A stretch of 64,000 nt of DNA, taken from NCBI GenBank assembly GCA_009801085.1, contig VNWV01000003.1:434001-498000 (forward strand), given 5' to 3'. A program made the translations under genes and the position numbers. Below the pieces are notes generated by a model. The model had not been told where the DNA came from. It ran no database searches and saw nothing but the letters and a program-made list of their open reading frames with translations. Below are positions 13,001 through 24,500 of this stretch, piece after piece; within the stretch, counting starts at the first letter, position 1, and every line of letters starts with the position of its first letter. The DNA comes from Lasiodiplodia sp. COLG20 (lineage: Eukaryota; Ascomycota; Dothideomycetes; Botryosphaeriales; Botryosphaeriaceae).

Positions 13001-13686
13001 TTGAGCACTACGATCAGCGCCATGAGGCTGCCAAGAAGGCCATGAAGAGCAAGTACAAGATGGAGGGAGATGATGACGATGAGGAGGAGCAAGAGGACGC
13101 TGTGGCGCCTGTTGTTCAAGCAAGGACTCCAACGACGGCAGAGCCCGCCCAGACGCCCACGGAGGCTAAGCCGGTCGCCAACGCCACGGGTTTCAACTTC
13201 AACCAACCCATCAAGGTCTACAAGACAGAGCAGCCAGAAGCGTCTGCTTCCAAGTCCAAGTCGAACGATCCTCTCGAGCGCGTCCGCGCAGCAGCAAGCA
13301 AGATCGATGGTCGGCTCACGCAACGCAACCAACTGCGTCCCGGACAGCCCATCGACAACAAGGGACCTGATGCTGGCGCCTACCACGCTACGCTGGAGAT
13401 CAACGACTATCCCCAGAAGGCTCGCTGGGCTGTCACGAACCGTACCAATGTTGCGAAGATCCTGGAAGCCACGGGCACGTCGATCACAACGAAGGGCAAT
13501 TTCTACTCCAAGGGCGACACGCCTGGACCGGATCAGCCGCCGAAGCTCTACATTCTGGTGGAAGGCGATACGGAGATTGTCGTTCAGAACGCAATGAGGG
13601 AGCTGATGCGCTTGCTCAAGGAGGGAACCATTGCTGCCCAGGAGACCGAAACGCGTGGCGCTACTGGAAAGTACAACGTGGTTTAG
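10075..13686 (+). CDS. PRP5: DEAD-box ATP-dependent RNA helicase PRP5 (DDX46)
   Basis: Prp5 remodels U2 snRNP and allows stable U2 binding to the intron branch site during pre-spliceosome formation. My model has four exons (introns 10198-10254, 10540-10593, 12492-12545) and 1148 aa. The N-terminus is Arg/Ser/Asp-rich (RS-like). It is followed by the DPLDAFM motif that characterises Prp5. The helicase core shows AKTGSGKT (motif I), PTRELA (Ia), DEAD (II), SAT (III), ARGLD and HRAGRTGRAG (VI). The C-terminal region with ATLEINDYPQKARWAVTNR is the KH-like end of this family. The first two introns are stopless and a multiple of three, so reading through them gives a longer ORF. Splicing them is supported by GTAAGT donors and restores a continuous RRDRDRERD repeat at the first junction. 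Confidence 0.95.
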
Positions 13687-14337
13687 AGGAGGTGTGCACC
13701 CAGTCGAGAAGCCCCCAATTTTTACGAGCTTCCTTTCTACTTCGAGACTGCTGCGCTGACCTAAGCTCCAAAGGATCTAAGTGCGTGAAAGACGGCCATT
13801 AATCTCTCGGATGTCGCTGCCGGACTCTACTTGCGACGGCTTTAGTCAACTCACGTGCCCATTTGCAGCATAGACTCTGCCCATTTCCAGCATTCGAAGC
13901 AAAGGCTTTGACGGAGATCTCGTGTAACGAGCAGGTTTCTTTTCCGGGAAAGTACGAAAATGGGAGATGCAAAAGAACCGGCGAGGTTTGATGAACAGCT
14001 TCCAGATTCAAAGAGGAGATGCCCATTCAGTCCCATTTTCCCAGCCATTGGTAGCTAGTCTGTAGACACCTGCCATAGTCATATAATGGATACAATGTTC
14101 ACAATGTTTACGTTCCCAAGACGATTTGAATGCCTATTATGAAATTTGATATTTGGGTTTAAACAGTATCAAGAGGCTTCTTCCCACAAGCCCCGGTGAT
14201 GAAATAAGGGTATTCTAATTCTGTTGAACGTCATCATGCTTCGTGTAAATGTCGTGCCATCCTTCCACGACTATATGCCACATATTGGTGATTATAGGGT
14301 CCGGCAAAATTGGTCACATCGGTATCTGAAAGCCAGC
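13687..14337. other. 3' flanks of convergent genes
   Basis: This stretch lies between the PRP5 stop and the stop of the small myristoylated-protein gene. It turns AT-rich after ~14050. Short ORFs only; no RNA gene recognised. Confidence 0.5.
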
Positions 14338-14773
14338 TCAATTCCAAGCCCTTGCATTGGCCATGTCGTCTGCGTCGCGATGCCTCCGCTCGGCGTAGCT
14401 GGCTTCCTCCAATGCTGCGCGGTTCGTAAGCTTCTGGTTCCTCGTCGTCTTGGCTTGGTTGTTCGCGGCTCGTGCCTATTCGAGCGTCAAGTCAGCAATC
14501 AGCATCGGTGCCAGCGCAGACCGCCGGGCAGGCTGCAGGGATTAAGGGGCAGGGGGGACGCACTTCAGCAGCTTTTGCGGCGGCGTTGCGAGGGTCGTCT
14601 CCACCGGTTGCCTCGGGGCCGCCTAAGGTCCTGCCGTTGCCTTGCAGTGCGCTCTTCTTCGTGGCAGGTATGGATGCAGTCGCGTTGTTCGAGGGCGCGG
14701 GAGCGGAGCCTAGGGCGCGGCCGGGACCGGCGAAGTTGTCGGACTTTGATTCCTTTCCGCAGAGGTTTCCCAT
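14338..14773 (-). CDS. Small conserved-type fungal protein with N-terminal myristoylation/palmitoylation signal
   Basis: Two exons (14564-14773 and 14338-14475; intron 14476-14563, donor GTGCGT, acceptor AATAG) encode 115 aa. The N-terminus MGNLCGKES has Gly2 and Ser/Thr-compatible context for N-myristoylation plus Cys5 for palmitoylation, which predicts attachment to the cytosolic face of a membrane. The rest is Ala/Lys-rich and lacks a known domain. It ends with a charged helix-prone segment (NRAALEEASYAERRHRD, then DADDMANARAW). The second exon is too short to show as an ORF and was found from the splice signals. Exon phase and the charged coiled-like tail support the model. I recall similar MGNLCGKES-type proteins in filamentous fungi, but I cannot name a function. 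Confidence 0.75.
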
Positions 14774-15446
14774 CGTCGTATGCGACCGAAGGAGCGGGCG
14801 GGGTGTGGGGATTGGAGGTTGTGGGGGAGAAGAGGCTCTGTCAGCAGCAAAGGCCAGGGTAGGGTAGCGGAGAAAGTATTAATATTATCGCGCGCGGAGG
14901 GCAGGCGACACTGCCGGGAGTGCTGCGCCGTCTGGGTTGGCTTGGCTGCAGTGCCGGGTTGCTGGGCAGCGATCGTCGGTGAGCGAAAGAATGACGACGC
15001 TGCCGTGCAGACCCGACGCGCGGGGCACATGGGAAGAGGTCGTGGCCGGCGTGTGATTGCGTGCCTCCGGCGGCGTGAGGTGGGGGCGGGCGCGACTTGC
15101 GGCGGCCTCTGCTGAGTAAAGATTCGCCATGGATTCGCTGGTTCGTACGCCTCGAAAACCACCCTCCCAACCTCTCAGCCTGCCTCAGGCGCCCGTGCTC
15201 GCAGTAACCCCCCGTGGAGCTCGCCCGACGGGCTCGTTCGACGTCTTGCAGCTGTCTCTTAATGCTTTTTGCCTCATTTGGCAGGATCAGGGTGTTGCAC
15301 GCAGGTGGTGAGGTAAGTTTTCGGAATTTCGCATTCTCGACACCTTGATGGCCCATGTCCGCATCACTCTTAACGGAGGCCCCTCCACCAAACGACATCA
15401 TAGTTGGTCCGAAACACGGTATCAGCCTCCTCAAGCTCGTGCTAAC
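14774..15446. promoter_or_regulatory. Divergent promoter region, small acylated protein / zinc-finger factor
   Basis: This GC-rich stretch lies between two divergent starts. A strong GTAAGT donor at 15312 and a GCTAAC branch at 15441 followed by CTGCAG at 15456 suggest an intron crossing the 5' UTR of the zinc-finger gene. Such an intron would remove the ATG at 15447. Confidence 0.5.
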
Positions 15447-17547
15447 ATGGCTGCAGAACAAAGTTTGCTTCCTTTTATAAGGACGCCCGCCTTCGTCATG
15501 CGCTCGCCGTCGCCTCAATTGGCCGGCTCCAAGCGCGACTCCAGCGGCGAGGTCTTGGAAGCCAGCGCCTGGAAACGCCACATGATCGAGAATTTCGGCT
15601 GCGAGATCGAGACCGGAGAGTGCCACCGCCCTATCTGCGTCAATCCACAACACCTACTGGTCAATGGGGACACTCACGACGATTTGCACCGGCACAAAAG
15701 CTGTCTGGTTTCTCCCACGCAACACGACAGTCCCAAATCGAACCGGCATCTCCTCCCACTAACGACCGTTGCTACCGATATATGCACCGAGGCTACTTGC
15801 CATGTCGGACCTCCTCACTCCCCGTCAGATAGCTGCTGCGAAGGCATGTTCTGGGACGCGTGCTCTCCTACCTGTTCGGGAGACGAGGCTTGCCCGGTTC
15901 CAGATGCCTGCGCGGATCCAAACTGCAATCTGCAGGATGTGTGCTGGGACAACCTTTGCACAGGCGTCGACTGCAACGCACAGCCGTGCCCCGACAGCTT
16001 ATGCTTGGTGGATGAGGTGTGCTACAAGGAGCCATGCCCACGAGCAAGCTCCTGCGAGCAAAACCATTATTGCGCACCAAACTTCGGTGATCACATCGAC
16101 CACGACATTTGTCAACAGAACTTTAGCCCCACATGTCACACCACGAGTAATCAGCACTTGTGTCAGGAGCTAGAGAACTGGATGGCGGCTAACGGCGGGT
16201 CTTCGAATACCATTCCTCACTGCTACGGCACTCACTCCCATGGAGCCTATAATTGCAACTTACCTCAGTACCATTCGAATGGACACTGCAGCCACCCACC
16301 TTACTCCCAGATGGACTCGATGAGTCAGCACGGATCGTCAGGCCTCGACGAGCTCAGTCGGTTAGCGCAGCTAAACGAGCACATGTTCGGGAGCACGCTC
16401 CCCCATCATACGATGGGTTCCTGCCAAAGCACTTCAACACGCACGCTAGGCAACTCTTCGATCGATCACGGTAGTCTATCTGGTAGCGTCGTTTCCTCTC
16501 CTGATCCGCATCTTCCTCTTCGTCCCCACCACCGGCAAACCCTGAATGGCTTCTTTCAACCGTCTGAGCTCAGTGAAATGGGCTTTAAGGGAGTCGAGCC
16601 ACTTTATGAACCACCGTGCAAGAAGGCGCGAGAAACGCCACACTTCGAAAATGCTGAGCAGTCTTTGTTCGGCCAGAATGACTTTATTTCCGACATGTCC
16701 ACTGGGTTCGGCGTTGCACAATCCGTCGAGGGAGGAGAACATGTATGTCTCTGGCAAACGAACGTGAAGTCGGAGGATGGCAAACCTGCTCTTTGCAACG
16801 TGAAGTTTAATTCTGCGAAGGATTTGGCAGAGCACATGAAGGATGAACACACTGAGGGCTTGGACGGCAAGTACTGCTGTCAGTGGCGTGGCTGTACTTC
16901 GAGCACCGACTTCAAGCAGTCTGGTAAGCTGGCAAGGCATTTTGCGATCCATTCGAAGTGTAAGTGAATTTTCCCCAAGCCCTTCGAGGAAGGCCTAACG
17001 GGACGCAGACAAGAGGTTCCAGTGCAAGTATTGCGACAAGAGTTTCAACACCGCACAAACGTTGGAAAACCACCACAACACTCACACTGGCGAGCGCCCT
17101 CATGCGTGCCATTACGAAGGTTGTACTTACGCCGCCGCCACGGCAACTCAGCTCAAGGGTCACATCCAAGGCACTCATCTGAAAGAAAAGAGGTTTCAGT
17201 GCAAGCTTTGCGATTTCTGCTGTACCGACTCGTCGAATCTTACAAAGCACGAGAACGGAGTCCACGGGCGTAAGGAGTACAGGTGCCCGCATCCCGGCTG
17301 CACAGCGCTGGTCACGGGCGAGTGGAGTGTCATCCGCAAACATTTCAAAGAGTCCGGACACTGTCCCGAGCTGCTCGAAAGCAACTCGCAAGCGCAGAAG
17401 AAGTTCAAGAAGGCGGCCGTCGTCAAGGACCAGGCTGGCGTCATGGCTAATGGCCGCAGGGCACCCATCTCGCGTAACAGGACCAAGCGCAGCGAGACGG
17501 CTGAGCAGAACGTGAAGAGCGAGTCGGCGGAGCCCATTGCTGCGTAG
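15447..17547 (+). CDS. C2H2 zinc-finger transcription factor with a Cys-rich N-terminal region and Zap1/Gli-like tandem fingers
   Basis: Two exons (intron 16960-17008, GTAAGT..GCAG) give about 683 aa. Residues ~113-239 contain some 21 cysteines in spaced clusters (for example CVNP, CCEGMFWDAC, CADPNC, CWDNLC). A His/Gln/Ser-rich stretch follows. At the C-terminal third, two fingers of CxW type (CLWQTN..., CCQWRGC...) precede the linker-like SKYKRFQCKYCDKSF and three to four more C2H2 fingers. A tandem CWCH2 pair followed by HSKYK is the arrangement of Zap1, Gli and Zic proteins. The tail is Lys/Arg-rich. Start alternatives are the ATG at 15348 (33 more residues) and the ATG at 15498 if the proposed 5' intron is real. 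A metal-responsive role is inference only. Confidence 0.82.
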
Positions 17548-19468
17548 GCAATTGACTCGGGCTTGGCCTTTTTCATCATTTTCCTTTTGTAGAATTTCTT
17601 TTCTTGATCTTAGAGGCTAGCATTGCTCAGAGGAAGCGCTCCGTTGGGCACAGCTTCTACACACTTTGGAGATGCCTCAGCAGGGCGACTCATTTGCTCA
17701 GTCACTACCCCTGCGGTCATTTTCTATTCTTAACGGCTGAGAGAGGGGCACAAAAAAAGGTTAAAGAGAGGACAAAACCTATTCACTTAGTTTCTATACC
17801 CATTGCCGAGGGCAAAATCAATTAGATGCATTTATAACAACTGGAATGCCGCTGGTTGCTTCAAAGTGCTCAGTGTAAATCACCAGCACCACAGTGGCCA
17901 GGACCAGCATCGACCAGCAACCAGGTAGTCATAGATCCTAGTGGATGCCAGCGAACAGTATATCAGTACTACCGGGCAAGAAAAGAACGGGGACTGTGGA
18001 GCGGGCGGGATGGAGAGAGGCCTACCCTGTCTGGATAGATTATGCAACTATTAAATTTGTTGAACAGTGTAAATGAATTGAATTGAACAATGCTGGTTTT
18101 TTGTGATACAGCAGTAAACTACCTGTTTAGATACACTAATGCTTGGAATGATGTCATGAAGTTTAATGAATGAGTGACGCTATTGTGATGAGATAAAACA
18201 AGTTGTAATCCTTGGTGTTGAGAAAAAGCATAAAACACGGCAAATACACGCGGCAATGAACATGAGTAATGATGATGTTTGACAAACTTTGACTAAACTA
18301 ATGGGTGGAATCAAATCTGTACCGATTAAATAACACGGAAAAGAAATAGCGGCTGCTCTCGTCAAGGTAAACACAGGTGTACTATAATGAGTGGCCAAGC
18401 GATTCTACTTTACCGTGTCCCGTGGGTGACGATACCCTCCTACATGACGTATTGAAGAAGATATCCGGATGTCAATGTGGTATTGGAGATTTGGCACGAT
18501 ACCCAAACGGAAGCTTCAACCGCTCACATATGTACAGTGTGAGTCTCCTTGCGAGATGTCTTCAAGAAGGCCAAAGTATTTTGTACTCTTACTGTGGTAC
18601 CAGATAGGCGCAAACTAGAGCGAAGAGGCTGATGACGGAGGTGATGCTGTTAAAGAGGGACGTTGCGTTTAGTAAATGTGTTGCACAACCATAGAATGAA
18701 GGTTGAGTTAATCTTAATGTTGTATCTTTGTTCCGCATAAGAGCGCAAAGTGAAGACTACGTCTCTACCGTTGACATTATGTATGAGGAAACATTTGCTT
18801 CTCGCGACGGCCGCTTTTCAATAAATTGGTATGCAAAATGGCGTCGTGCCATCTCGTTTCCGGTATGATTTCCTTCCAGAAGGGCCATTCTTGCAGTTCG
18901 GCACGGAAAGAAGTAACCGGGTCACTGGGTGGCTGGGGCTCATAGCGGCAGTTGCTCGTAACTCTTAACCACGACTTGTTCCATGTCGGCTAAAGGTGGA
19001 TAGTAGATCAAAATCTCATACGAATCATCGCAAACTGTGGCAGGTGAAACTGATTTGTAGCCGAGTTTCGACTTTGTCTGGGAAGTGTCGGGCGGGAGTG
19101 CGGTGTGACGAAAGTCGTGGCCGCGGGATCCAGACTGGTGGGCACGCACGCACACGTGACCGGGGCCGATGTTCGCTTGGGGCCCGGGCTGCACCACCAA
19201 AGCCGCCGAAGACTGTGGCCCCGCGCCGCTATCACCAACCTTGTATCTGCCACAACACCCGCTCGACATAGCGACCAAGCCGCAGCAACGCAACCGCTAC
19301 GCGCGTCTGCTGACTCCAGCCCACGCGATTGATGGCAGCGGCCCCATGACCCGCGTTCTCCCGCACCAAGCTGAGCCTGCCGTCATCACTCACCGTCAGG
19401 CACCGTGCCTGGCCTCTCTCTAGACACCCAACCACCGACCCCGCGACCGCCACCCGCCCGCTCGCACC
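17548..19468. other. Long intergenic region, no gene recognised
   Basis: This 1.9 kb stretch runs from AT-rich sequence (17,600-18,800) to a GC-rich promoter-like segment before CK2 beta (19,000-19,468). I saw only short ORFs without domain character. Scattered TGATGA boxes (for example near 18,186 and 18,262) lack a matching CTGA box at snoRNA distance. A non-coding transcript cannot be excluded. Confidence 0.5.
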
Positions 19469-20620
19469 ATGTCTTCGTCCTCGCAGGTCGCCGAGTCGTG
19501 GATAACGTCGTTCTGCAACCTGCTCGGCCACGAGTACTTCGCCGAAGTGTCCGAGGACTTCATTGAAGATGACTTCAACCTGACCGGTCTGCAGTCGCAG
19601 GTACCCATGTACAAAGAGGCCCTGGAGATGATTCTCGACGTCGAGCCCGAGGACGATGAGGACGACGAAGACGAGGAGGACGACGACGATGACGACGACG
19701 AGATCCTAGGCGACGAGAAGCCCGTCGGTTACCGCCGCAGCGACCGCCGCCATCTGCGCATGCACTCGGATATCAGCGTGATAGAGAGCAGCGCCGAGCT
19801 GCTGTACGGCTTGATACACCAGCGCTACATCACCTCGCGCCCCGGCATCCAGCAAATGGCCGAGAAGTACGAGCTGCAGCACTTTGGCGTGTGCCCGCGC
19901 GTCCACTGCAACGGCGCCAAGGTGCTGCCTGTCGGCTGCAGCGATACGCCCGGTCAAGAGACGGTCAAGCTCTTCTGTCCCTCGTGCCTGGACGTCTACA
20001 CACCGCCAAACTCGCGCTTCCAGACGGTCGACGGCGCCTTCTTCGGCACCACCTTCGGCTGCCTCTTCTTCATGACCTTCCCCGAACTGGACATTGGCGC
20101 CTCCCGCCTAGACCGCCAGCGCGACGACCACCACCTTATCGCCGACTCGTCCAGCCAGGCTTCCCACAGCAAGTCGCGCACCGCCTCCTCATCCTCCACC
20201 ATCGCCGGCCAGCTGCCTCCGCAGCCCGCCACCATAAATGGCGTTGCGCCGTCCAACCTGGCGCCCGGTCTCGGCGACGGTAGCATCTACGAGCCTCGCA
20301 TTTACGGCTTCCGCGTCAGCGAGCGGTCGCGCAGCGGCCCGCGCATGAAGTGGCTGCGCATGCGGCCCGCCGACGTCAACGAGCTGGACGAGGCACAGAT
20401 CTTCCACGATCGGCGCAGGGAGCTGGTGGAAGACATAGACGAAGAAGACGAGGAGGGCGAGGACAGTACCATGATGGACGCTGCGGCCGAGGGCGTCCCC
20501 GTGGCTACTCCGAGGAAGAAGGCCGTCGCAAGGAGGAGACGGACCGCAAACGGAAGCGTTATCTCCGTTGGAGGTAGAGGGAGCCCTATGGATACCAACG
20601 GTGTAGGAGAGGGTGGCTGA
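19469..20620 (+). CDS. ckb1: Casein kinase II regulatory (beta) subunit
   Basis: CK2 beta dimerises through a zinc finger and docks two catalytic alpha subunits to form the CK2 holoenzyme, a Ser/Thr kinase of nucleus and cytoplasm. This single-exon gene encodes 383 aa. The N-terminal domain (WITSFCNLLGHEYFAEV, then DDFNLTGL) is interrupted by an acidic insert of Asp/Glu at ~residues 50-76, as in other fungal beta subunits. The zinc site is visible as CPRVHC ... CPSC, followed by DVYTPPNSRFQTVDGAFFGT, where the dimer interface lies. The C-terminal extension is Ser-rich, then acidic, then ends in basic Arg/Lys residues. The fungal extension makes it longer than the ~215 aa animal protein. Confidence 0.97.
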   Translation: MSSSSQVAESWITSFCNLLGHEYFAEVSEDFIEDDFNLTGLQSQVPMYKEALEMILDVEPEDDEDDEDEEDDDDDDDEILGDEKPVGYRRSDRRHLRMHSDISVIESSAELLYGLIHQRYITSRPGIQQMAEKYELQHFGVCPRVHCNGAKVLPVGCSDTPGQETVKLFCPSCLDVYTPPNSRFQTVDGAFFGTTFGCLFFMTFPELDIGASRLDRQRDDHHLIADSSSQASHSKSRTASSSSTIAGQLPPQPATINGVAPSNLAPGLGDGSIYEPRIYGFRVSERSRSGPRMKWLRMRPADVNELDEAQIFHDRRRELVEDIDEEDEEGEDSTMMDAAAEGVPVATPRKKAVARRRRTANGSVISVGGRGSPMDTNGVGEGG

Positions 20621-21599
20621 TTGGTCAATTTTCTTATACCTTACAGAAGCAACACGAGAACAACGGACTTGATCGGCCGGGCATGAACGACTTAGTGATA
20701 TGATATATCGGAATGGATGCCGCCATGGCTGGGAGAGTAAAGGGTATAGCGAGGGGGCAAATCACAGAGACGGGCTTGCTGGACGAAGATGATAACTGGA
20801 GGGGAGGGACTTTCGGAGGGTTTTTGGCTTTTCTTCGTTTAGTGACAGGGTACCCATGCTTCCCGTTTCCATCCTCCGCCTTTACTTCTCTTCTCTTATT
20901 CTGACCCGACGCGCCTCACGTGGAAATGGGAAAGGCTTTTTTCTTCGCTCTCCTGGGTAAAACTCATACTGCTGTGTGTTGAAGAAGCGATGGATTTGTT
21001 TATCTCTTTTTCTCACTCTTGAAGTGTATGCATGACGGCTGCATCAAGGCGTTATCATCTTCTTTTCTTTTTTTTTGTCTTTTCTTTTTTTGTTCGTCTT
21101 GGTCTCGAAATCCAACAAACATCCTCAAGCTCAGTGAGCCCCGTCTCCCCCCTCCCTGAAGCCTCTTGAACCCGAACCCCGTCGAGAACTTGGAATACAC
21201 CGAGCTGCCCCGTCCCCGCTTTGCAGACATATGAGAGAAGAGAGAAATCTATATATCGGTTTGAAAACAAAAATTTGGCTGTTGGGGAGACAGAGAATGA
21301 CTTGTGCATTAATCACTCTTGCTCTGACGTTTCGGTGGGAATATTGTTCCGTTATGCTGGGGCCTTACTATTCTTCATGCCAGCCTTCGGCTGCGATAAC
21401 CTCTCTGTATCTGGCGAACCAGCTTTCACGAGCGAGCTCGGTGCATGATTGGTTCAACACACCCATGCCTGTCAGCTGAGCCTGCGATCGCCTTCGTCGC
21501 AAGCTTTCCACAACTTCAGCCTCGTCGTTAACCTGACACCGCGAGCAGCTTGCTGCTGTCATCCCAGCCCAGACACCATGAATATACAATCCTAACAGG
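20621..21599. other. Intergenic: CK2 beta 3' flank and NLR promoter
   Basis: No gene is recognised. A T-rich tract lies at 21058-21092. Several short overlapping ORFs look random. Confidence 0.5.
21058..21092. repeat. T-rich low-complexity tract
   Basis: The plus strand shows long T runs broken by single C and G bases. Such tracts are common in fungal UTRs and promoters. Confidence 0.7.
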
Positions 21600-24500
21600 A
21601 TGGCGAACGAGAGCTACACGAACTTCAGGCTGCAAGGTATACCGAACGATACGCGGACACGCAGAGACGTCCAGGAGCTTGTTCAGAACACTTTGGGCCT
21701 GGAAAGCCAGGCCACGGTCACAATACACTCGCTTGCCTTCAGTCCTATTGACACGACTTCAAGGGTCGCTACCTTGAGCTTCCAACCCATTCCTGACACC
21801 CTACACCCTAAAAATCCACCAGAATGGCGGTTTCTGATTCCCACGCCTCCCAATGTCGACGAGGCTATGATTCTCAGGCCAAGATATCTTGTCTTTGACA
21901 CTCATTTTCACGGCCTCACTCCATTGCACTGTAAAGACGATCAAGATTGTACTGTTGAGTAAGTGTTGCAGAGGGCCCTTCAGGGATGATGGCTAACATG
22001 GTGCGATAGCTTGATAGCTGTATCTGGCCTTGGCGGCCACGCATTCGGATCCTTCAAAGAAAGAGACGGTCCATTCATGTGGCTCCGCGATGCTCTTCCC
22101 TGGGAGGTTCCGAAGTTCAGAATCTTCATCTATGGATATGATACCCAACTGCAAGACAGTAGCTCTTTTCAGAATCTGACGGACCTCGGGAAGGAGCTTC
22201 GGATGAGCATCCACGAGACTAGAGTCACTGGCTCGAACAACCATAATCACATTATCTTTCTCGGGCATAGTCTTGGGGGCCTCTTCATCAAGGAGGTCAG
22301 TTATGAGAGAGCTGGATTCAAATAAATTGATGCTGATGACATACCAGGCCGTTGTGGCGATGAAAGACGCTGATGACGAGCTTGACGCAGACATACTTCA
22401 ATCGACAGCAGCCTTATTCTTCTTTGGTGTGCCCCATCAAGGCATGGCTACAAAGTTTCTCGTGCCACTCGTCAAAGACCAGCCAAACAGAGCTTTACTC
22501 GAAACTCTTAGCGTGAATTCGCCTCTGCTTGGACGGCAGATGCGAGATTTTCCACGGGCTTTCGGTACAAATGAGCCAAGAGTGATATCATTCTATGAAA
22601 CGAAAGAATCTCCAACAGCTGAGCTGGTAAGTGGTTTCGTTCCGGATGGATATTGTCGTTTGCTAATATTCTTTCTCCAGGTGAACAATAAGTGGCGGCT
22701 CTCCGGTCCCCCTGAGAGGCTGGTGGACCCGGCATCGGCCACACATGGTAGTAGAAGCCAACACCCGATTGATCGTACGCATTCAGAGATGGTGAAGTTT
22801 GGAGGAGATTACGACAGAGGTTATCGAACCTCTCTTGTCATTCTCCGGCAGCTTGAGCAGAAGATGGTTGAGACAATGCGGACAGCTGCTCGTACAGCAT
22901 ATTCAAGCGGTCAGTTCCTTACATATCATAACAAAACCATGACTAACTGGTTTAGCCCCGGCTCTTGGATCCAGCCAACGTGGTATGTCGTCACAGACCT
23001 CGGCTGAGCTTTGCTAATCATCGGAAGAATGCCTTCAGTCACTGGCCTTTAGAGAGCAAAATCTGAGAAGAGACGACATCATTCCTGCAGAAGATACGTG
23101 TAACTGGGCACTCGCCGATCCTCGATATACCGATTGGGTTCGCTCTACCGAGGATCTTCTTGGGATAAAAGGCAACCCAGGAGCTGGAAAATCGACAATC
23201 ATGAAACACATTTGGGCAACCATGCAACAAAGTGCCGGTGCAGAACTAGTTGCCTCGTTCTTCATTCATGGCAGAGGTGTGCCATTACAGAAAACGCTCA
23301 TTGGTCTGTACAGAGCGCTCCTGAACAGTCTACTGGGCTACTTTCCAGATCACCTTGATGAACTTACTCGACGCTTTGAAGAGAAGGAAACACAGTTCGG
23401 CTCTTGGGAGAACCAAAAATGGGAGTGGAATCAAGCAGAGCTGCAGCAATTCTTTTCCAAATTCCTCTTAGAGGCTTCCAGATCTCGCCCGATAATCATC
23501 TACATTGACGCTCTTGACGAATGCGGAGCTGAAAATGCGCAGAAGCTTTTGGAGCAACTGAAGCAGCTGAAGATCTCGGCCCAAGCCCAAAATTCCCGCC
23601 TCAGAATCTGTTTTTCGTCCAGACACTACCCAATCCTTGGCCTTGAATCCGTCCCGACAATTTACATCGAAGATCAAAATGACCGCGACATTCGAAAGGT
23701 CATAAGAGATATCCTTCAAGAAATAGACCTAGCCACCAAAAAGCAGCAGATCGAGAACGAGATAGTTTCCAAGGCGCAGGGAGGATTCCAGTGGGCTGTG
23801 TTAGTCGCTACTAAGGCAGCAGAGCTAAACATGAAAGGCGTCAATGCTCAGGCCATACATGAAGAAATCAGAAAGATTCCGGCGGAGTTGAACCAGCTAT
23901 ACTTCGAACTTCTCAACGTCGTGGATGCCAGCGAACGGAAACAAATTAAAAGGCTGTTCCAATGGGTTCTCTATGCCCAACGACCTTTGAAAATCGTGGA
24001 GCTCCGTGAAGCTTTGGCACTTGACACAGATTCTGCACTTTATTCAGTAACTTCCTTGAGAACCAGCAAGGACTATTGCGATTCTCTTGATGATACTGAG
24101 AGGCGAATCAAAGACCTTTCAAAGGGTCTTATTGAGGTCAAGTCCCGGGAAATCCTTGCTATCACAGTGGACGACGAGAGTTCTATACGCGAGGTCCAAT
24201 TCATACATCAGTCTGTACCAGACTTTCTGGTGAAAGGTCAACAGGCTGTTCTGGGCCCTTCTGAACACTCTCAAACTCCAATCGGATCTGGACATTCAGA
24301 AATCTTGCGAGCTTGTGTCATGTACCTCAGCCTGGCTGAAATCCCAGCAGCTGCGGAGTGTTCTTGGTACTATCTCACAAATGAGTTCCCTTTAGCAGAC
24401 TACGCATCTCAGCACCTCAAACAGCACATCCGAGGTGCAGAAGCGGGAGGGATACCGACAAAGAGCCTCTGTCAAATCTTGCAACGATGGCTGAACGACA

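Noticed and set aside
15419..15456. A 38-nt intron in the zinc-finger gene from the GT at 15419
   Set aside because: Too short, and it would shift the frame. A longer 5' intron from 15312 using the same acceptor remains possible.
18186..18360. TGATGA boxes as snoRNA box C candidates
   Set aside because: No CTGA box at a suitable distance and no rRNA-complementary guide that I could see.
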